DNA of 28,339 nt from positions 1 through 28,339 of IMG/VR virus record IMGVR_UViG_3300032050_000635; one strand, 5' to 3'. The notes under the pieces are model-generated. The model searched no databases. It saw only the letters and a program-made list of their open reading frames with translations, and was not told the DNA's origin. Shown piece after piece: positions 20,473 through 28,339 of this stretch (the stretch's first letter is position 1; the number at the start of each line of letters is the position of its first letter). The translations under genes were made by a program, and so were the position numbers. Origin of the DNA: a virus.

Positions 20473-20761
20473 GGCTTGGCAGCGTTCTGAGGGTAAGAAC
20501 AAGAAGGGCGGTCTTAACGAAAAAGGTCGCAAGTCTTACGAAGCTGCTAATCCCGGTTCTGACCTAAAGGCTCCAGTCAAAGCTGGTGACAATCCCCGGA
20601 GAGCGAGTTTTTTAGCACGCATGGGGAATATGCCGGGGGCAGAGCGTAAGCCTAACGGTGAGCCTACTCGGTTACTCCTGAGCCTGAAAGCATGGGGAGC
20701 TAGTTCTAAAGCTGATGCTAAGGCAAAGGCTAAAGCCATTTCAGCGCGAAATAAAAAGTGA
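20459..20761 (+). CDS. Basic DUF6321-like phage protein
   Basis: From ATG 20459 the protein has 100 residues with AWQRSEGKNKKGGLNEKGRKSYEAANPGS, DNPRRASFLARMGNMPG, PTRLLLSLKAWGASSKADAKAKAKAIS. This is the pattern I associate with DUF6321, a phage family of unknown function. It is highly basic throughout. AAGGG five bases upstream fixes the start; an earlier start at 20417 would run through the previous gene. Its stop overlaps the methyltransferase start. Confidence 0.7.
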   Translation: MAKTEAWQRSEGKNKKGGLNEKGRKSYEAANPGSDLKAPVKAGDNPRRASFLARMGNMPGAERKPNGEPTRLLLSLKAWGASSKADAKAKAKAISARNKK

Positions 20762-21276
20762 GTCATCAGAGCCAGCTAGACTTTGTAGCGATGGTTAAGC
20801 GTCGCTTTCCTCAATTCTTTTCCGATAAGAAAGTCCTAGAGGTAGGTAGTCTGGACATTAACGGTTCAGTCCGTCAGTTCTTTGATAACTGTGAGTATCT
20901 AGGCGTTGATTTAGGCGAGGGCAAGGGAGTTGACCTTGTTGCCAAGGGAGAGGAGCTAGACTTTCCTGACAAGAGTTTCAACGTCGCAATATCCTGTGAG
21001 TGTTTCGAGCATAATCCTGAATGGGTCAAGACGTTCGAGAACATGGCTAGGATGGCTTCAGGGATCGTTATTATGACCTGTGCTACGACTGGCAGGGCAG
21101 AGCATGGAACGAGGCGTACAAGCCCACAGGATGCGCCATTTTGCGGTGATTACTACAGGAACCTAACGGAACAGGATTTCCTAGAGAACTGCGACATGGA
21201 CAGGTTCCTACATTACGAGTTCAGCAGTAACTCTAATCCAGCAGACCTATATTTTTGGGGCTTATGCAAGCCATAG
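20758..21276 (+). CDS. SAM-dependent methyltransferase
   Basis: This 172-residue protein shows a class I methyltransferase fold: motif I VLEVGSLDING at 26-36, the acidic Asp51 after the second strand (YLGVDLGEG), an ELDFPDKSF segment and the motif ISCECFEHNPEW that starts the fourth strand. The target is unknown; the lack of a DPPY/NPPY motif argues against an adenine or cytosine DNA methyltransferase. Together with the glycosyltransferase-like gene it overlaps, it could decorate a glycan or small molecule. GTG start at 20758 overlaps the previous stop. Confidence 0.8.
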   Translation: MSHQSQLDFVAMVKRRFPQFFSDKKVLEVGSLDINGSVRQFFDNCEYLGVDLGEGKGVDLVAKGEELDFPDKSFNVAISCECFEHNPEWVKTFENMARMASGIVIMTCATTGRAEHGTRRTSPQDAPFCGDYYRNLTEQDFLENCDMDRFLHYEFSSNSNPADLYFWGLCKP

Positions 21277-21971
21277 TCATATGTCATGTAAGCAATCCGG
21301 GTATCTCGGTATTGCTAGAGAGCATCAAGGTATATGCACCTACCATCCCGGTTTACATTTATAGTGTTGACGTTGCCAGAGGAGAGAGATTCAAGCGAAT
21401 CCTTCCCAATGTTATCGTCAGACCCAATACTTGTCGAAATTTTGGAGACTCATATAATGAAGCCATCAGCGACGTTTTTGGAAGGATCGCAGTCGATTCA
21501 TTGATTGTGGCTAACGATGACGTAGTGCTGAATCCTCAAACTATTGAGTTATTGGGCGAGGACAGGCTGATTTTGCGGGAAAATGCTCATAAAGTAGGAT
21601 TTTTGGGAGCAAGAAGCGACTATGTATTGCCAGACCAGAACATTAGGTTCCCGGTACATGACGATAGGCGGCAAGGATTGTATTGGGCTAGCGAGGGGCA
21701 GATTAAGGAAACGGCTGTCATAGCACCAATATTTGCGACGATAACGAGAGAGGCTTGGAAGGTAGCCAAGTTTCCTAGCACGAATTGGTATTCAGATAAT
21801 ATAATCTGCCATGACCTGCAAGAAGCGGGATTTAGGCATTTCGTAAGCAGGGCGTATGTTCACCATGCTGGATCACAGACAGTAGGGATGGACTACAAGA
21901 AATGCCATGAGGAGCCTAGAGAGTGGATCAAGGCTCACAGACCGGATATGTACGGGGTAATTTATGGCTGA
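21264..21971 (+). CDS. Glycosyltransferase-like protein (GT-A fold)
   Basis: From ATG 21264 the protein has 235 residues. It begins with a Rossmann-type strand (QAIVICHVSNPGISVLLESI), has NFGDSYNEAIS at 59-69 (a donor-binding region of family 2-type transferases), NDDVVLNP at 84-91 as the DxD-like metal site, and HHAGSQTVG near the end, a motif frequent in such enzymes. The acceptor could be a virion glycan, capsule or modified base. It overlaps the methyltransferase by 13 bases and the next gene by 8. Confidence 0.72.
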   Translation: MQAIVICHVSNPGISVLLESIKVYAPTIPVYIYSVDVARGERFKRILPNVIVRPNTCRNFGDSYNEAISDVFGRIAVDSLIVANDDVVLNPQTIELLGEDRLILRENAHKVGFLGARSDYVLPDQNIRFPVHDDRRQGLYWASEGQIKETAVIAPIFATITREAWKVAKFPSTNWYSDNIICHDLQEAGFRHFVSRAYVHHAGSQTVGMDYKKCHEEPREWIKAHRPDMYGVIYG

Positions 21972-24060
21972 GTTTCGAAAGCTACCGACACAAGCAGAAC
22001 TCCAGAATATGCTCTTTATGGAGCAGATGCGGGTTAAGAATCCTCAGCAGATTGCTCAGGAGGCATTGGCTAGCGGTACGACAGTAAGTCCTATTCCAGA
22101 AAACGTATTCCAGAAGATTGCTGGTGGTGCGAGAACGTCTGGACAGTTTGTAAACCGTATTGGTACGGCTGCTGACATAGCGAAACTGTTTCCGGGTTAC
22201 AAGCCTCAGACTAAGGTCACGATTCCAACAGGATATAACTTTGCTCCGAAGCAAGCTCCTACGGGTGAGATTATTCCCGGCGGGTTGCAGACTCAAGATG
22301 CAAATTTAGGTCAGGTGCTAGGTGCGATTAAACCTGCTGATGTTTTAGGTCTGACAGGGTTTGAAAAAGCGTATACAGATGTTGGTTTAGGGAAGGCTCC
22401 ACAGCCATTAGACGTACTCGACGTAGCAGCGGTAGGGTATTTGCCAGCTAAGGCTGCAATGACTGGTGCGAGGGTTGGGAAAGCTGTTTTAAGCGGGGTA
22501 AGGACTGGCATGAATAGTGCCTTGCCTTCATTCGGAAAAGGATTAAAAGATGCCAAAAACTACCAAATCTCAGAAGAAGGCGGTTTCTACAACGTCACTC
22601 CCCGCCAGCTTGCAGAAAGCGGAGATGCTTTTAAGCAAGTACAGGGAATCGGGTTATACCCCGGAACTGCCGCTACCACCAGAGGAAAAGGACAAGCTAT
22701 ATATGGCTTTGATGAACAAGAGGCGAACCGGCAAGTTCTTGCTCGACTAAGCAATCCGCAACAAAATCCGTTACTAAACGTAGCAAACAGTTACACGCAA
22801 AGCATTTTAGGTAAGCCGTATGATCTAAATTTGAAGATGCCAGAAGGCAGTTTGGCAAAACAAAGTGGCATTGGTAGATCGTATGAGATTATGGTTGATG
22901 CGTCGAAGCAACAAAAAGACGCTGTATTCAATGCTTATGCCAATGACCCGGAATTTGCACAAATCATTCAGCAATTCAAGATTAAAAATTACGATGATTT
23001 GGTTGCAAAGTCATACCAACAATTAGAAAAAGAAACAGTAGACCAATTTAGGAAATTGCCTTTCCGTTTGCAATTCCACAGAGGTGAAGGGAATTATCTT
23101 GATTCTCCTGAAGCTGTGCGAGATATGCTTCTGCATGGCAACCTAACAGTTTACAAAGGTGGAGACCGACACGAATTTCTGCACAATATCGATAAGGAAA
23201 CTGGCTTAAACAGTAATGAGATGTTCCGGGCTGTGCATGATGCGTTCGGTCATGGTATTCGAGGGAATAGCTTTGGCGCGTTAGGGGAAGAAGTGGCGTG
23301 GGGTTCTCATGCTCAAATGTATTCACCTTTAGCAAGAATTGCGATGACTAGCGAAACCCGTGGTCAGAATAGTTTTGTCAATTACACGCCAATCAATGCT
23401 CGTTTAACCGAAGCAATGGAACAATTAAGAGAAATTCAATGGAACAAAAAGCGTGAGGGGGATATTGGTGCGGTAAATGAAATTGGTCAGCTTTTGAGAG
23501 AAATGGGGAACGACACAAAATATGCAAAACAGGCTTCACTTGTTCTGCCGCCTGAGTTTACAAGGCTGGATTTTGCAGGTGGGATGCCGGAATACTTACA
23601 AACAACTCAAAAAGTACCGCTAGAAACTGCGCCAGAGGCATTAACTCATTTTAGTAAACAAGCAGGTTTGCTTGGGCTTGATCCAACAAAATACGGAACA
23701 GGGATCAAAGGTGAAGAAGCTAGAAGACTGGCGCAAACAAGAAACCCTGTGATTGGAAGAAGTTATTTTTATCGAGGGGAGCCGGGATCAGTAACGCCAG
23801 AACCCGGACTAGGAACTAATATATATACAGCAACATTGCCAAATTTATATGATATTACTGCTGATCCATTAAGTTTAGGGCGGTTGGCTAATATCCGTAA
23901 TGTGACAAGTTATTCTGCAAAATATGGACAGGGTAGACGAGATGAGCCGCAGATGTTGACAGACTTAGAGCGTTTAACGAAAGAATATGGGTATGGTGGT
24001 TTACTTGATCCGTCAAAGGCTATCGTATGGAACCCAACAGCGGTTAGACAGGTAAAGTAA
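21964..24060 (+). CDS. Large multidomain protein with conserved HD/E-rich domain and ART-like C-terminus
   Basis: This 698-residue protein has a helical, virion-protein-like N-terminus (1-195), then a domain at about 200-475 rich in conserved-type residues: VHDAFGHG (His425, His430), GEEVAWGSH (Glu442, Glu443, His449), YSPLAR and SETRGQNS (Glu464, Arg466, Gln468, Asn469), suggestive of a metal-dependent active site. The C-terminus (about 560-698) has LTHFSKQAGL, GTGIKGEEARR, SYFYRGE and a final KEYGYGGLLD...IVWNP, like phage polyvalent-protein ADP-ribosyltransferase domains. Enzyme activity is inferred. It may be injected or act early on the host. Confidence 0.6.
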   Translation: MAEFRKLPTQAELQNMLFMEQMRVKNPQQIAQEALASGTTVSPIPENVFQKIAGGARTSGQFVNRIGTAADIAKLFPGYKPQTKVTIPTGYNFAPKQAPTGEIIPGGLQTQDANLGQVLGAIKPADVLGLTGFEKAYTDVGLGKAPQPLDVLDVAAVGYLPAKAAMTGARVGKAVLSGVRTGMNSALPSFGKGLKDAKNYQISEEGGFYNVTPRQLAESGDAFKQVQGIGLYPGTAATTRGKGQAIYGFDEQEANRQVLARLSNPQQNPLLNVANSYTQSILGKPYDLNLKMPEGSLAKQSGIGRSYEIMVDASKQQKDAVFNAYANDPEFAQIIQQFKIKNYDDLVAKSYQQLEKETVDQFRKLPFRLQFHRGEGNYLDSPEAVRDMLLHGNLTVYKGGDRHEFLHNIDKETGLNSNEMFRAVHDAFGHGIRGNSFGALGEEVAWGSHAQMYSPLARIAMTSETRGQNSFVNYTPINARLTEAMEQLREIQWNKKREGDIGAVNEIGQLLREMGNDTKYAKQASLVLPPEFTRLDFAGGMPEYLQTTQKVPLETAPEALTHFSKQAGLLGLDPTKYGTGIKGEEARRLAQTRNPVIGRSYFYRGEPGSVTPEPGLGTNIYTATLPNLYDITADPLSLGRLANIRNVTSYSAKYGQGRRDEPQMLTDLERLTKEYGYGGLLDPSKAIVWNPTAVRQVK

Positions 24061-24242
24061 TGCCGAACACTATTGGAGCTATCGAAACTAGCTTATATTG
24101 GCAAAAAGTTGTATTAAAGCAAACTCATAGCAAAGAGCAAAAAGAGAGAGCGCAAAGAGCGATTGAGCGTTTAGAATTAGAACTTGAGCAACTACAGCAA
24201 GACACCGAAAGGTATTGCAATTATGGAAACAGAAGAAAATAA
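24060..24242 (+). CDS. Small coiled-coil protein
   Basis: This 60-residue protein is almost all one charged helix (LKQTHSKEQKERAQRAIERLELELEQLQQDTERY) with heptad-like hydrophobic spacing. No family is recognised. It shares a base with the previous stop (TAATG) and overlaps the next gene by 20 bases, so it may be a partner of the large protein upstream or of the terminase small subunit. Confidence 0.5.
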   Translation: MPNTIGAIETSLYWQKVVLKQTHSKEQKERAQRAIERLELELEQLQQDTERYCNYGNRRK

Positions 24243-24549
24243 AATAGCCGAAGAAAAAGAAAATGGATTCGGCAAGGGTAGACCTAAAGGAGCAGTAAAC
24301 AAGTCTACTAAGGTCGTAAGAGAGGCTATTGCAGAGCTATTAAGCCGTAATAGTCAGTACATGGACAGATGGCTACAGAGGGTCGCAGAGGGCGATGAAG
24401 TCTTAGGCATGAAGCCTGATCCTTACAAGGCATTGGACATTATGCTGAAGATGAGTGAGTACCATATCCCTAAGCTAGCTAGGACAGAAGTAACGGGCAA
24501 GGATGGGGAAGCTCAAGAGATGGTTATCAAGTGGGGAGGAAAGAAATGA
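24223..24549 (+). CDS. Putative terminase small subunit / GRPKG DNA-binding protein
   Basis: From ATG 24223 the protein has 108 residues: an acidic start, then GFGKGRPKGAVNKSTKVVREAIAELLSR, the GRPKG..NK.T pattern of short phage DNA-binding proteins encoded directly upstream of large terminases, then PYKALDIMLKMSEYHIPKLAR. It probably recognises the packaging site and delivers it to the large subunit; the separation from it by two small genes is slightly unusual. The stop overlaps a microprotein (ATGA). Confidence 0.65.
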   Translation: METEENKIAEEKENGFGKGRPKGAVNKSTKVVREAIAELLSRNSQYMDRWLQRVAEGDEVLGMKPDPYKALDIMLKMSEYHIPKLARTEVTGKDGEAQEMVIKWGGKK

Positions 24550-24641
24550 GTTACAAGCCGACTAACTGCCCTATGTGCAGCGCATTTCTGGTCAGTAATA
24601 AGTGCCTTAACTGCGGGTATCAGAAGTATGCAGTTCGATGA
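24546..24641 (+). CDS. 31-residue zinc-ribbon microprotein
   Basis: ATG 24546 to TGA 24639-24641 encodes just 31 residues with C8-PM-C11 and C20-LN-C23, a perfect minimal four-cysteine zinc knuckle (CxxC-x8-CxxC). Its start overlaps the previous stop by ATGA, and AGGAAAGAA upstream supports translation; its end overlaps the cupin start by 14 bases. Function is unknown. Confidence 0.55.
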   Translation: MSYKPTNCPMCSAFLVSNKCLNCGYQKYAVR

Positions 24642-25071
24642 TTTAGAGCAGTTCAAAGACTGGTGGCTAGTCAACAGACCACTAAACACGCCAGACATAA
24701 GATCATTAACGTATGTGGCAGAAACGCATGGCGTAGTTTTATACAGGCAGGGCTGTTACCAAGTTGAGATGTTTTTAGTTAAGCCAAATTCAGAAATAGA
24801 GCCGCACATACATCCAAATGTAGACTCATTTGAGGTGTACATAGGTGGCGATATTGATTTTATGTGTAATGGTCAATGGTTTGGGCAGAACATGATTGGT
24901 GATTCAATCAGGGTTTATCCGAATAGTTGGCATGGTGGGAAGTTTGGTGATAGAGGTGGTTGTTTTATTTCTGTCCAGAAATGGCTAAATGGAGTTGAGC
25001 CAAAGTTTGTAGGGGATGACTGGGTAGACCAGAAGAACACAGGTTCCTATAAAGAAAACAGGCAAACGTAA
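24628..25071 (+). CDS. Cupin-fold protein
   Basis: This 147-residue protein shows a single cupin barrel: EIEPHIHPNVDSFEVYIGG gives His60, His62 and Glu69, and RVYPNSWHGG gives His102, the metal ligands of cupin motifs 1 and 2. Motif 1 has a slightly longer spacing than the consensus. Cupins include dioxygenases, isomerases and sugar-binding proteins; the substrate cannot be told. It sits between the small and large terminase genes, where it could be part of the sugar-modifying set with the methyltransferase and glycosyltransferase, or a virion decoration. Confidence 0.72.
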   Translation: MQFDDLEQFKDWWLVNRPLNTPDIRSLTYVAETHGVVLYRQGCYQVEMFLVKPNSEIEPHIHPNVDSFEVYIGGDIDFMCNGQWFGQNMIGDSIRVYPNSWHGGKFGDRGGCFISVQKWLNGVEPKFVGDDWVDQKNTGSYKENRQT

Positions 25072-25072
25072 A

Positions 25073-26329
25073 GTGACTGAGATTGTCATAGATTATGAAC
25101 CGAGGGTTCAGCAGCTAGAGATACATGATGCCATTGAGCAGCATCGTTTTACTGTGGTGGTTGCCCATCGTCGTATGGGAAAGACTGTTAGCGCAATCAA
25201 TCACCTTATCAAGTCCGCTATCGAGTGCGACAAGCCAGACCCACGATTTGCCTACATTGCGCCTACCTACGGACAAGCCAAGCGAGTAGCGTGGGATTAC
25301 CTTCAGAAGTACACCAGACCACTAGGAGCTACCTACAATGTCTCTGAGCTTCGTGCTGATTTCTTTGGGCGTAGGGTTAGTCTTTACGGGTCTGACAATC
25401 CTGACAGCTTGCGTGGTCAGTATTTCGATGGCGTGGTTATCGACGAAGTTGGCGATCAGAATCCGAGAATATGGAACGAGATCGTCAGACCTGCTCTTGC
25501 CGATAGGCTTGGGTGGGCTTGCTTCATTGGTACTCCTAAAGGCAATAACCATTTCGCTGAACTAGCGGACAGAGCCAAGTCTGAGCAAGGCTGGAAGTTC
25601 CTAGAGTTCAAGGCTAGCCAGACGGGAGTCCTGCCCGACTCAGAACTTAAAGCTGCCTATCGTGAGATGGGTGAGGACAGGTATAACCAAGAGTTCGAGT
25701 GTTCCTTTAACGCAGCGGTTGAGGGGTCTTACTATGGCAAGCTCATTAACGATCTTGAGAGCAACGGTCGTATTAGCGACTTTCCTACTGACGGTCTGTG
25801 CCGTAGCTTCGCTGCTTGGGATTTGGGGATCGGTGATTCGACTGCAATTTGGATTGCACAGATTGCCGGGAAAGAGGTCAGACTCATTGATTGCGTAGAG
25901 AATCATGGGGTAGGACTGGACTGGTATGTCGGTTGGTTGAAGGATAACGACTATGGGAAGTTTGACCAAATCCTGCCCCATGACGTACAGGTTAGAGAAC
26001 TCGGAACAGGCAAGAGCCGTAAGGAAGTGCTGGAGGAAGCTGGACTTAGCATCACAGTCGCTCCGAGACTTAGCGTTGCCGACGGGATACAGGCTGTGCG
26101 ACGTATGTTGCCGAGATGCTGGTTCAATCCGAGAACAAAGAACGGACTAGATGCGCTACGGAACTACCGTCGAGAGCATGATGAGCGTAGACAGATATTC
26201 TATGAGAAGCCTCTCCACGATTGGTCATCACACTTTGCAGACTCGTTTAGGTACTTAGCGATTGGTCTTGACGAGACAGATACTTCATGGCAGACATCGT
26301 TGCCAATTTCGACTAAATGGATTGTATAA
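25073..26329 (+). CDS. terL: Terminase large subunit
   Basis: This 418-residue packaging motor has ATPase motifs AHRRMGKT (Walker A, 31-38), VVIDE (Walker B, 121-125) and FIGTPKG (coupling motif, 151-157), then a C-terminal RNase H-like nuclease with Asp250 in AAWDLGIGDST, Asp304 in LPHD and the final acidic His/Asp segment HDWSSHFADSFRY (Asp390). It cuts and pumps concatemeric DNA into procapsids through the portal encoded next. GTG 25073 is the start, one base after the cupin stop. Length is normal for the family. Confidence 0.95.
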   Translation: MTEIVIDYEPRVQQLEIHDAIEQHRFTVVVAHRRMGKTVSAINHLIKSAIECDKPDPRFAYIAPTYGQAKRVAWDYLQKYTRPLGATYNVSELRADFFGRRVSLYGSDNPDSLRGQYFDGVVIDEVGDQNPRIWNEIVRPALADRLGWACFIGTPKGNNHFAELADRAKSEQGWKFLEFKASQTGVLPDSELKAAYREMGEDRYNQEFECSFNAAVEGSYYGKLINDLESNGRISDFPTDGLCRSFAAWDLGIGDSTAIWIAQIAGKEVRLIDCVENHGVGLDWYVGWLKDNDYGKFDQILPHDVQVRELGTGKSRKEVLEEAGLSITVAPRLSVADGIQAVRRMLPRCWFNPRTKNGLDALRNYRREHDERRQIFYEKPLHDWSSHFADSFRYLAIGLDETDTSWQTSLPISTKWIV

Positions 26330-26352
26330 TGAGCAAAACTTAGGGGTTTGCT

Positions 26353-28339
26353 ATGAAGATGGACGAAGGGCAGATCAAGAGTATTCTTGAGAATGAAATC
26401 GACAATGCGATTGGCTATGTCGATACCGAGACTACCGACCAACGTGCTAAGGCACTAGAGTATTACCTGCGTTATCCCTATGGCAACGAGGTAGAAGGTC
26501 GTAGCCAGATTGTGACGGGGGAAGTAGCCGAAGCGATTGACGGGTCTTTGCCTCAGCTAATCCGTGTGTTTACCACCACAGAGGATATTGTTTCCTTTGA
26601 GCCTCAGACTCCAGAAGATGAGGAGTCCGCTAGACAGGCTACAGACTACTGTAACTGGGTCTTTTACCGCGAGAATGACGGTCTAATCATCCTGCACAAC
26701 TGGTTCAAAGATGCGCTGATGCAGAAGGTCGGCGTAGTCAAGGCGTACTGGGAAGCTAAGGAAGATGTCAACAAGGAAACTTACAAGAACCTGACTGAAG
26801 ATGAGTTAGCTCTGCTTCTTAGCGATCCTGCTATTGAGGTGACTAGCCAAAAGGTTGAGATGCTTGATGGTGGCGTGGATATGATGGGGATGCCTATTCA
26901 GATTCCTATGTACACGGTCAAGGTCAAGAAGGTTAAGAAGTACGGCTGCGTAAAGATTGAGAACGTACCGCCGGAAGAATTCCTGATTAGCAAGTCTGCA
27001 CGAACCATTGAGGATAGTCCGTTCGTAGCTCACCGTCGTTTGATGACGCGCTCAGAGCTAACGGCTATGGGGTTCGATAAGGACATTGTGGAAGGTTTGC
27101 CTAGCTATGATGACCTTCAGTACACTCCTGAACGAGTAGCTAGGTTTTCTCAAGGTGAGCAGCCGGATGAGAACATCAGCCTTGACTACACGATGCAGGT
27201 GGTTGAGGTCTACGAGTGCTATATCCAGATTGATGTGAATGGCGATGGTATAGCCGAGCTACGCAAGATTACCTATTCTGGCAACGAAATCCTCGATGAC
27301 GAGGAATGTGACCTAGTTCCGTTCCACAGTCTCTGCCCTATCCCGATCCCGCATAAGTTCTTTGGTCAGTCGTTGGCAGACCGGACTATGGACATCCAGC
27401 TTATCAAGTCTACTGTTACGAGACAGATGCTTGATAACCTGTATCTGACGAACAATGCTCGTATTGCTGTGGTTGAGGGTCAGGTTAATCTGGATGATGC
27501 GCTGAACGCTACGCCGGGTGGATTGATCCGTGTGAAGTCGGGTGGTGCTATTGCGCCTATTGAGGTTCCTGCTGTAACGGCTCAGGCTTTCCCATTGCTT
27601 GAGTACATGGATGGCGTTCAGGCTAAACGAACAGGTGTTAATGACCAGCAACAGGGTCTTGATCCAGATGTACTGAACAATGTTTCCGCTACGGCTATTG
27701 CTGCGATGATGAAGTCTAACTCTGGCAAGCTGGAGTTAATCGCTCGTATCTTTGCTGAGACAGGCGTTAAGAGCTTGTTTAAGGGGATTCTGCACCTATT
27801 GGGCAAGTATCAGGATCAGGCAAAGATTGTCCGTATGCGTGGCAAGTTTGTGACGTTTGACCCTAGATCGTGGACTAACCAGTACGACGTAGCCATTAAC
27901 GTTGGGTTGGGTTCAGGGGATCGTGAGCAGAAATTGGCTATGCTCCAGATGATTATGGGCAAGCAGGAGCAGATTCTGACTCAGTTCGGCGCAAGTAATC
28001 CGTTGGTTAGCGTTGCTCAGTACCGAGATACATTGGCTCGAATGATTGAAGCGGCTGGTTTCAAAGATGCTAACGCTTTCCTTAATGAGATTTCTCCAGA
28101 GTTGAATGAGCAGTTGTCTCAGCCACAGCCACCAGCACCAGATCAACAGGCAGAAGTAGCTCAGATGTTGGCTCAGGTAGAGCGTGAAAAGACCGAAGCT
28201 AAGACTCAGATCGAGGCTGCGAAGCTAGACCTAGAGCGTCAGTCGTTAGAGGCTGAGTTTACCCGTAAGGGCATGGAAATGAGCATGAAAGCCCAACAGC
28301 AAGAGGCTGACATGAGGATTCGTGAGGCTGAGTTAGCGG
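26353..28339 (+). CDS. Portal protein, P22-like (3' end beyond window)
   Basis: An open frame from ATG 26353 (GGGG seven bases upstream) reaches the right edge, 662 codons. The N-terminus DEGQIKSILENEIDNAIGYVD, then ALEYYLRYPYGNEVEGRS and VTGEVAEAIDGSLPQLIRVFTT, is the signature of P22-type portals; the family dodecamer forms the DNA gate and binds the terminase. The last 80 or so residues turn into a long charged Gln/Glu/Lys coiled coil, resembling the barrel helices of P22 portal. The gene starts 23 bases after terL. Confidence 0.92.
   Translation, partial: MKMDEGQIKSILENEIDNAIGYVDTETTDQRAKALEYYLRYPYGNEVEGRSQIVTGEVAEAIDGSLPQLIRVFTTTEDIVSFEPQTPEDEESARQATDYCNWVFYRENDGLIILHNWFKDALMQKVGVVKAYWEAKEDVNKETYKNLTEDELALLLSDPAIEVTSQKVEMLDGGVDMMGMPIQIPMYTVKVKKVKKYGCVKIENVPPEEFLISKSARTIEDSPFVAHRRLMTRSELTAMGFDKDIVEGLPSYDDLQYTPERVARFSQGEQPDENISLDYTMQVVEVYECYIQIDVNGDGIAELRKITYSGNEILDDEECDLVPFHSLCPIPIPHKFFGQSLADRTMDIQLIKSTVTRQMLDNLYLTNNARIAVVEGQVNLDDALNATPGGLIRVKSGGAIAPIEVPAVTAQAFPLLEYMDGVQAKRTGVNDQQQGLDPDVLNNVSATAIAAMMKSNSGKLELIARIFAETGVKSLFKGILHLLGKYQDQAKIVRMRGKFVTFDPRSWTNQYDVAINVGLGSGDREQKLAMLQMIMGKQEQILTQFGASNPLVSVAQYRDTLARMIEAAGFKDANAFLNEISPELNEQLSQPQPPAPDQQAEVAQMLAQVEREKTEAKTQIEAAKLDLERQSLEAEFTRKGMEMSMKAQQQEADMRIREAELA

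Noticed and set aside
22550-22750. Rightward 66-codon frame starting MPKTTKSQKK
   Set aside because: It lies wholly inside the 698-residue protein; the larger frame continues with consistent protein-like sequence on both sides. A frameshift near 22550 was considered, but the main frame is uninterrupted.

Overview
This window is part of a tailed double-stranded DNA phage genome. Every recognisable gene is a phage gene, genes are packed with 1-8 base overlaps (mostly ATGA or TAATG), and the set includes a large terminase, a portal of the P22 type, ejection-type virion proteins, tail-fibre proteins and a full Gram-negative lysis set (GH19 endolysin, holin-like protein, Rz and a nested Rz1). The portal type and the ejection-protein block suggest short-tailed (podovirus-like) morphology; that is inference, because coat and tail-tube genes are outside the window. 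The spanin pair implies a Gram-negative host; an aquatic proteobacterium is a guess from the style of the small genes. I see no integrase, DNA polymerase, tRNA, CRISPR array or insertion sequence.

Layout. (1) 1-5604, rightward: end of an upstream gene, a GNAT-like protein, then four Ala/Gly-rich virion proteins that look like internal/ejection proteins. (2) 5607-8378, rightward: tail-fibre cassette, with two paralogous fibre proteins and two small assembly-type proteins. (3) 8381-11373, rightward: membrane proteins, endolysin, lipoprotein, holin-like protein, small secreted protein, Rz with Rz1 nested inside. (4) 14711-11359, leftward: small early proteins, an ERF annealing protein, an SSB-like protein, a 261-base gene-poor gap, an Xre-type repressor, a MazG-like protein and a tandem pair of paralogous small proteins. 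It meets the lysis operon tail to tail at an 8-bp hairpin holding both stop codons. (5) 14712-15231: divergent control region with a TTTCTAT-type operator, two tiny overlapping ORFs including a zinc ribbon, and an elaborate predicted RNA structure with a possible pseudoknot and a terminator-like tail. (6) 15232-18854, rightward: replication and nuclease genes (DnaT/O-like protein, CHC2 zinc domain without a TOPRIM, PD-(D/E)XK nuclease, DnaB-like helicase, VRR-NUC-like nuclease). (7) 18952-21971: zinc-ribbon and HNH-like proteins, a chain of four Lys-rich mini-proteins, a methyltransferase and a glycosyltransferase-like protein. (8) 21964-28339: a 698-residue protein with a conserved His/Glu-rich domain and a possible ADP-ribosyltransferase-like C-terminus, a small terminase-like protein, a 31-residue zinc ribbon, a cupin, large terminase and the portal, which runs off the right edge.

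Reading across, packaging (right end) continues into the missing head genes and rejoins the virion genes at the left end, so the window is probably a cut from a circularly permuted or circularised genome. The most novel-looking items are the structured RNA at 15107-15216, the TTTCTAT operator shared by two intergenic regions, the modular 698-residue protein next to the terminase genes, and several tiny coupled genes under 60 codons.
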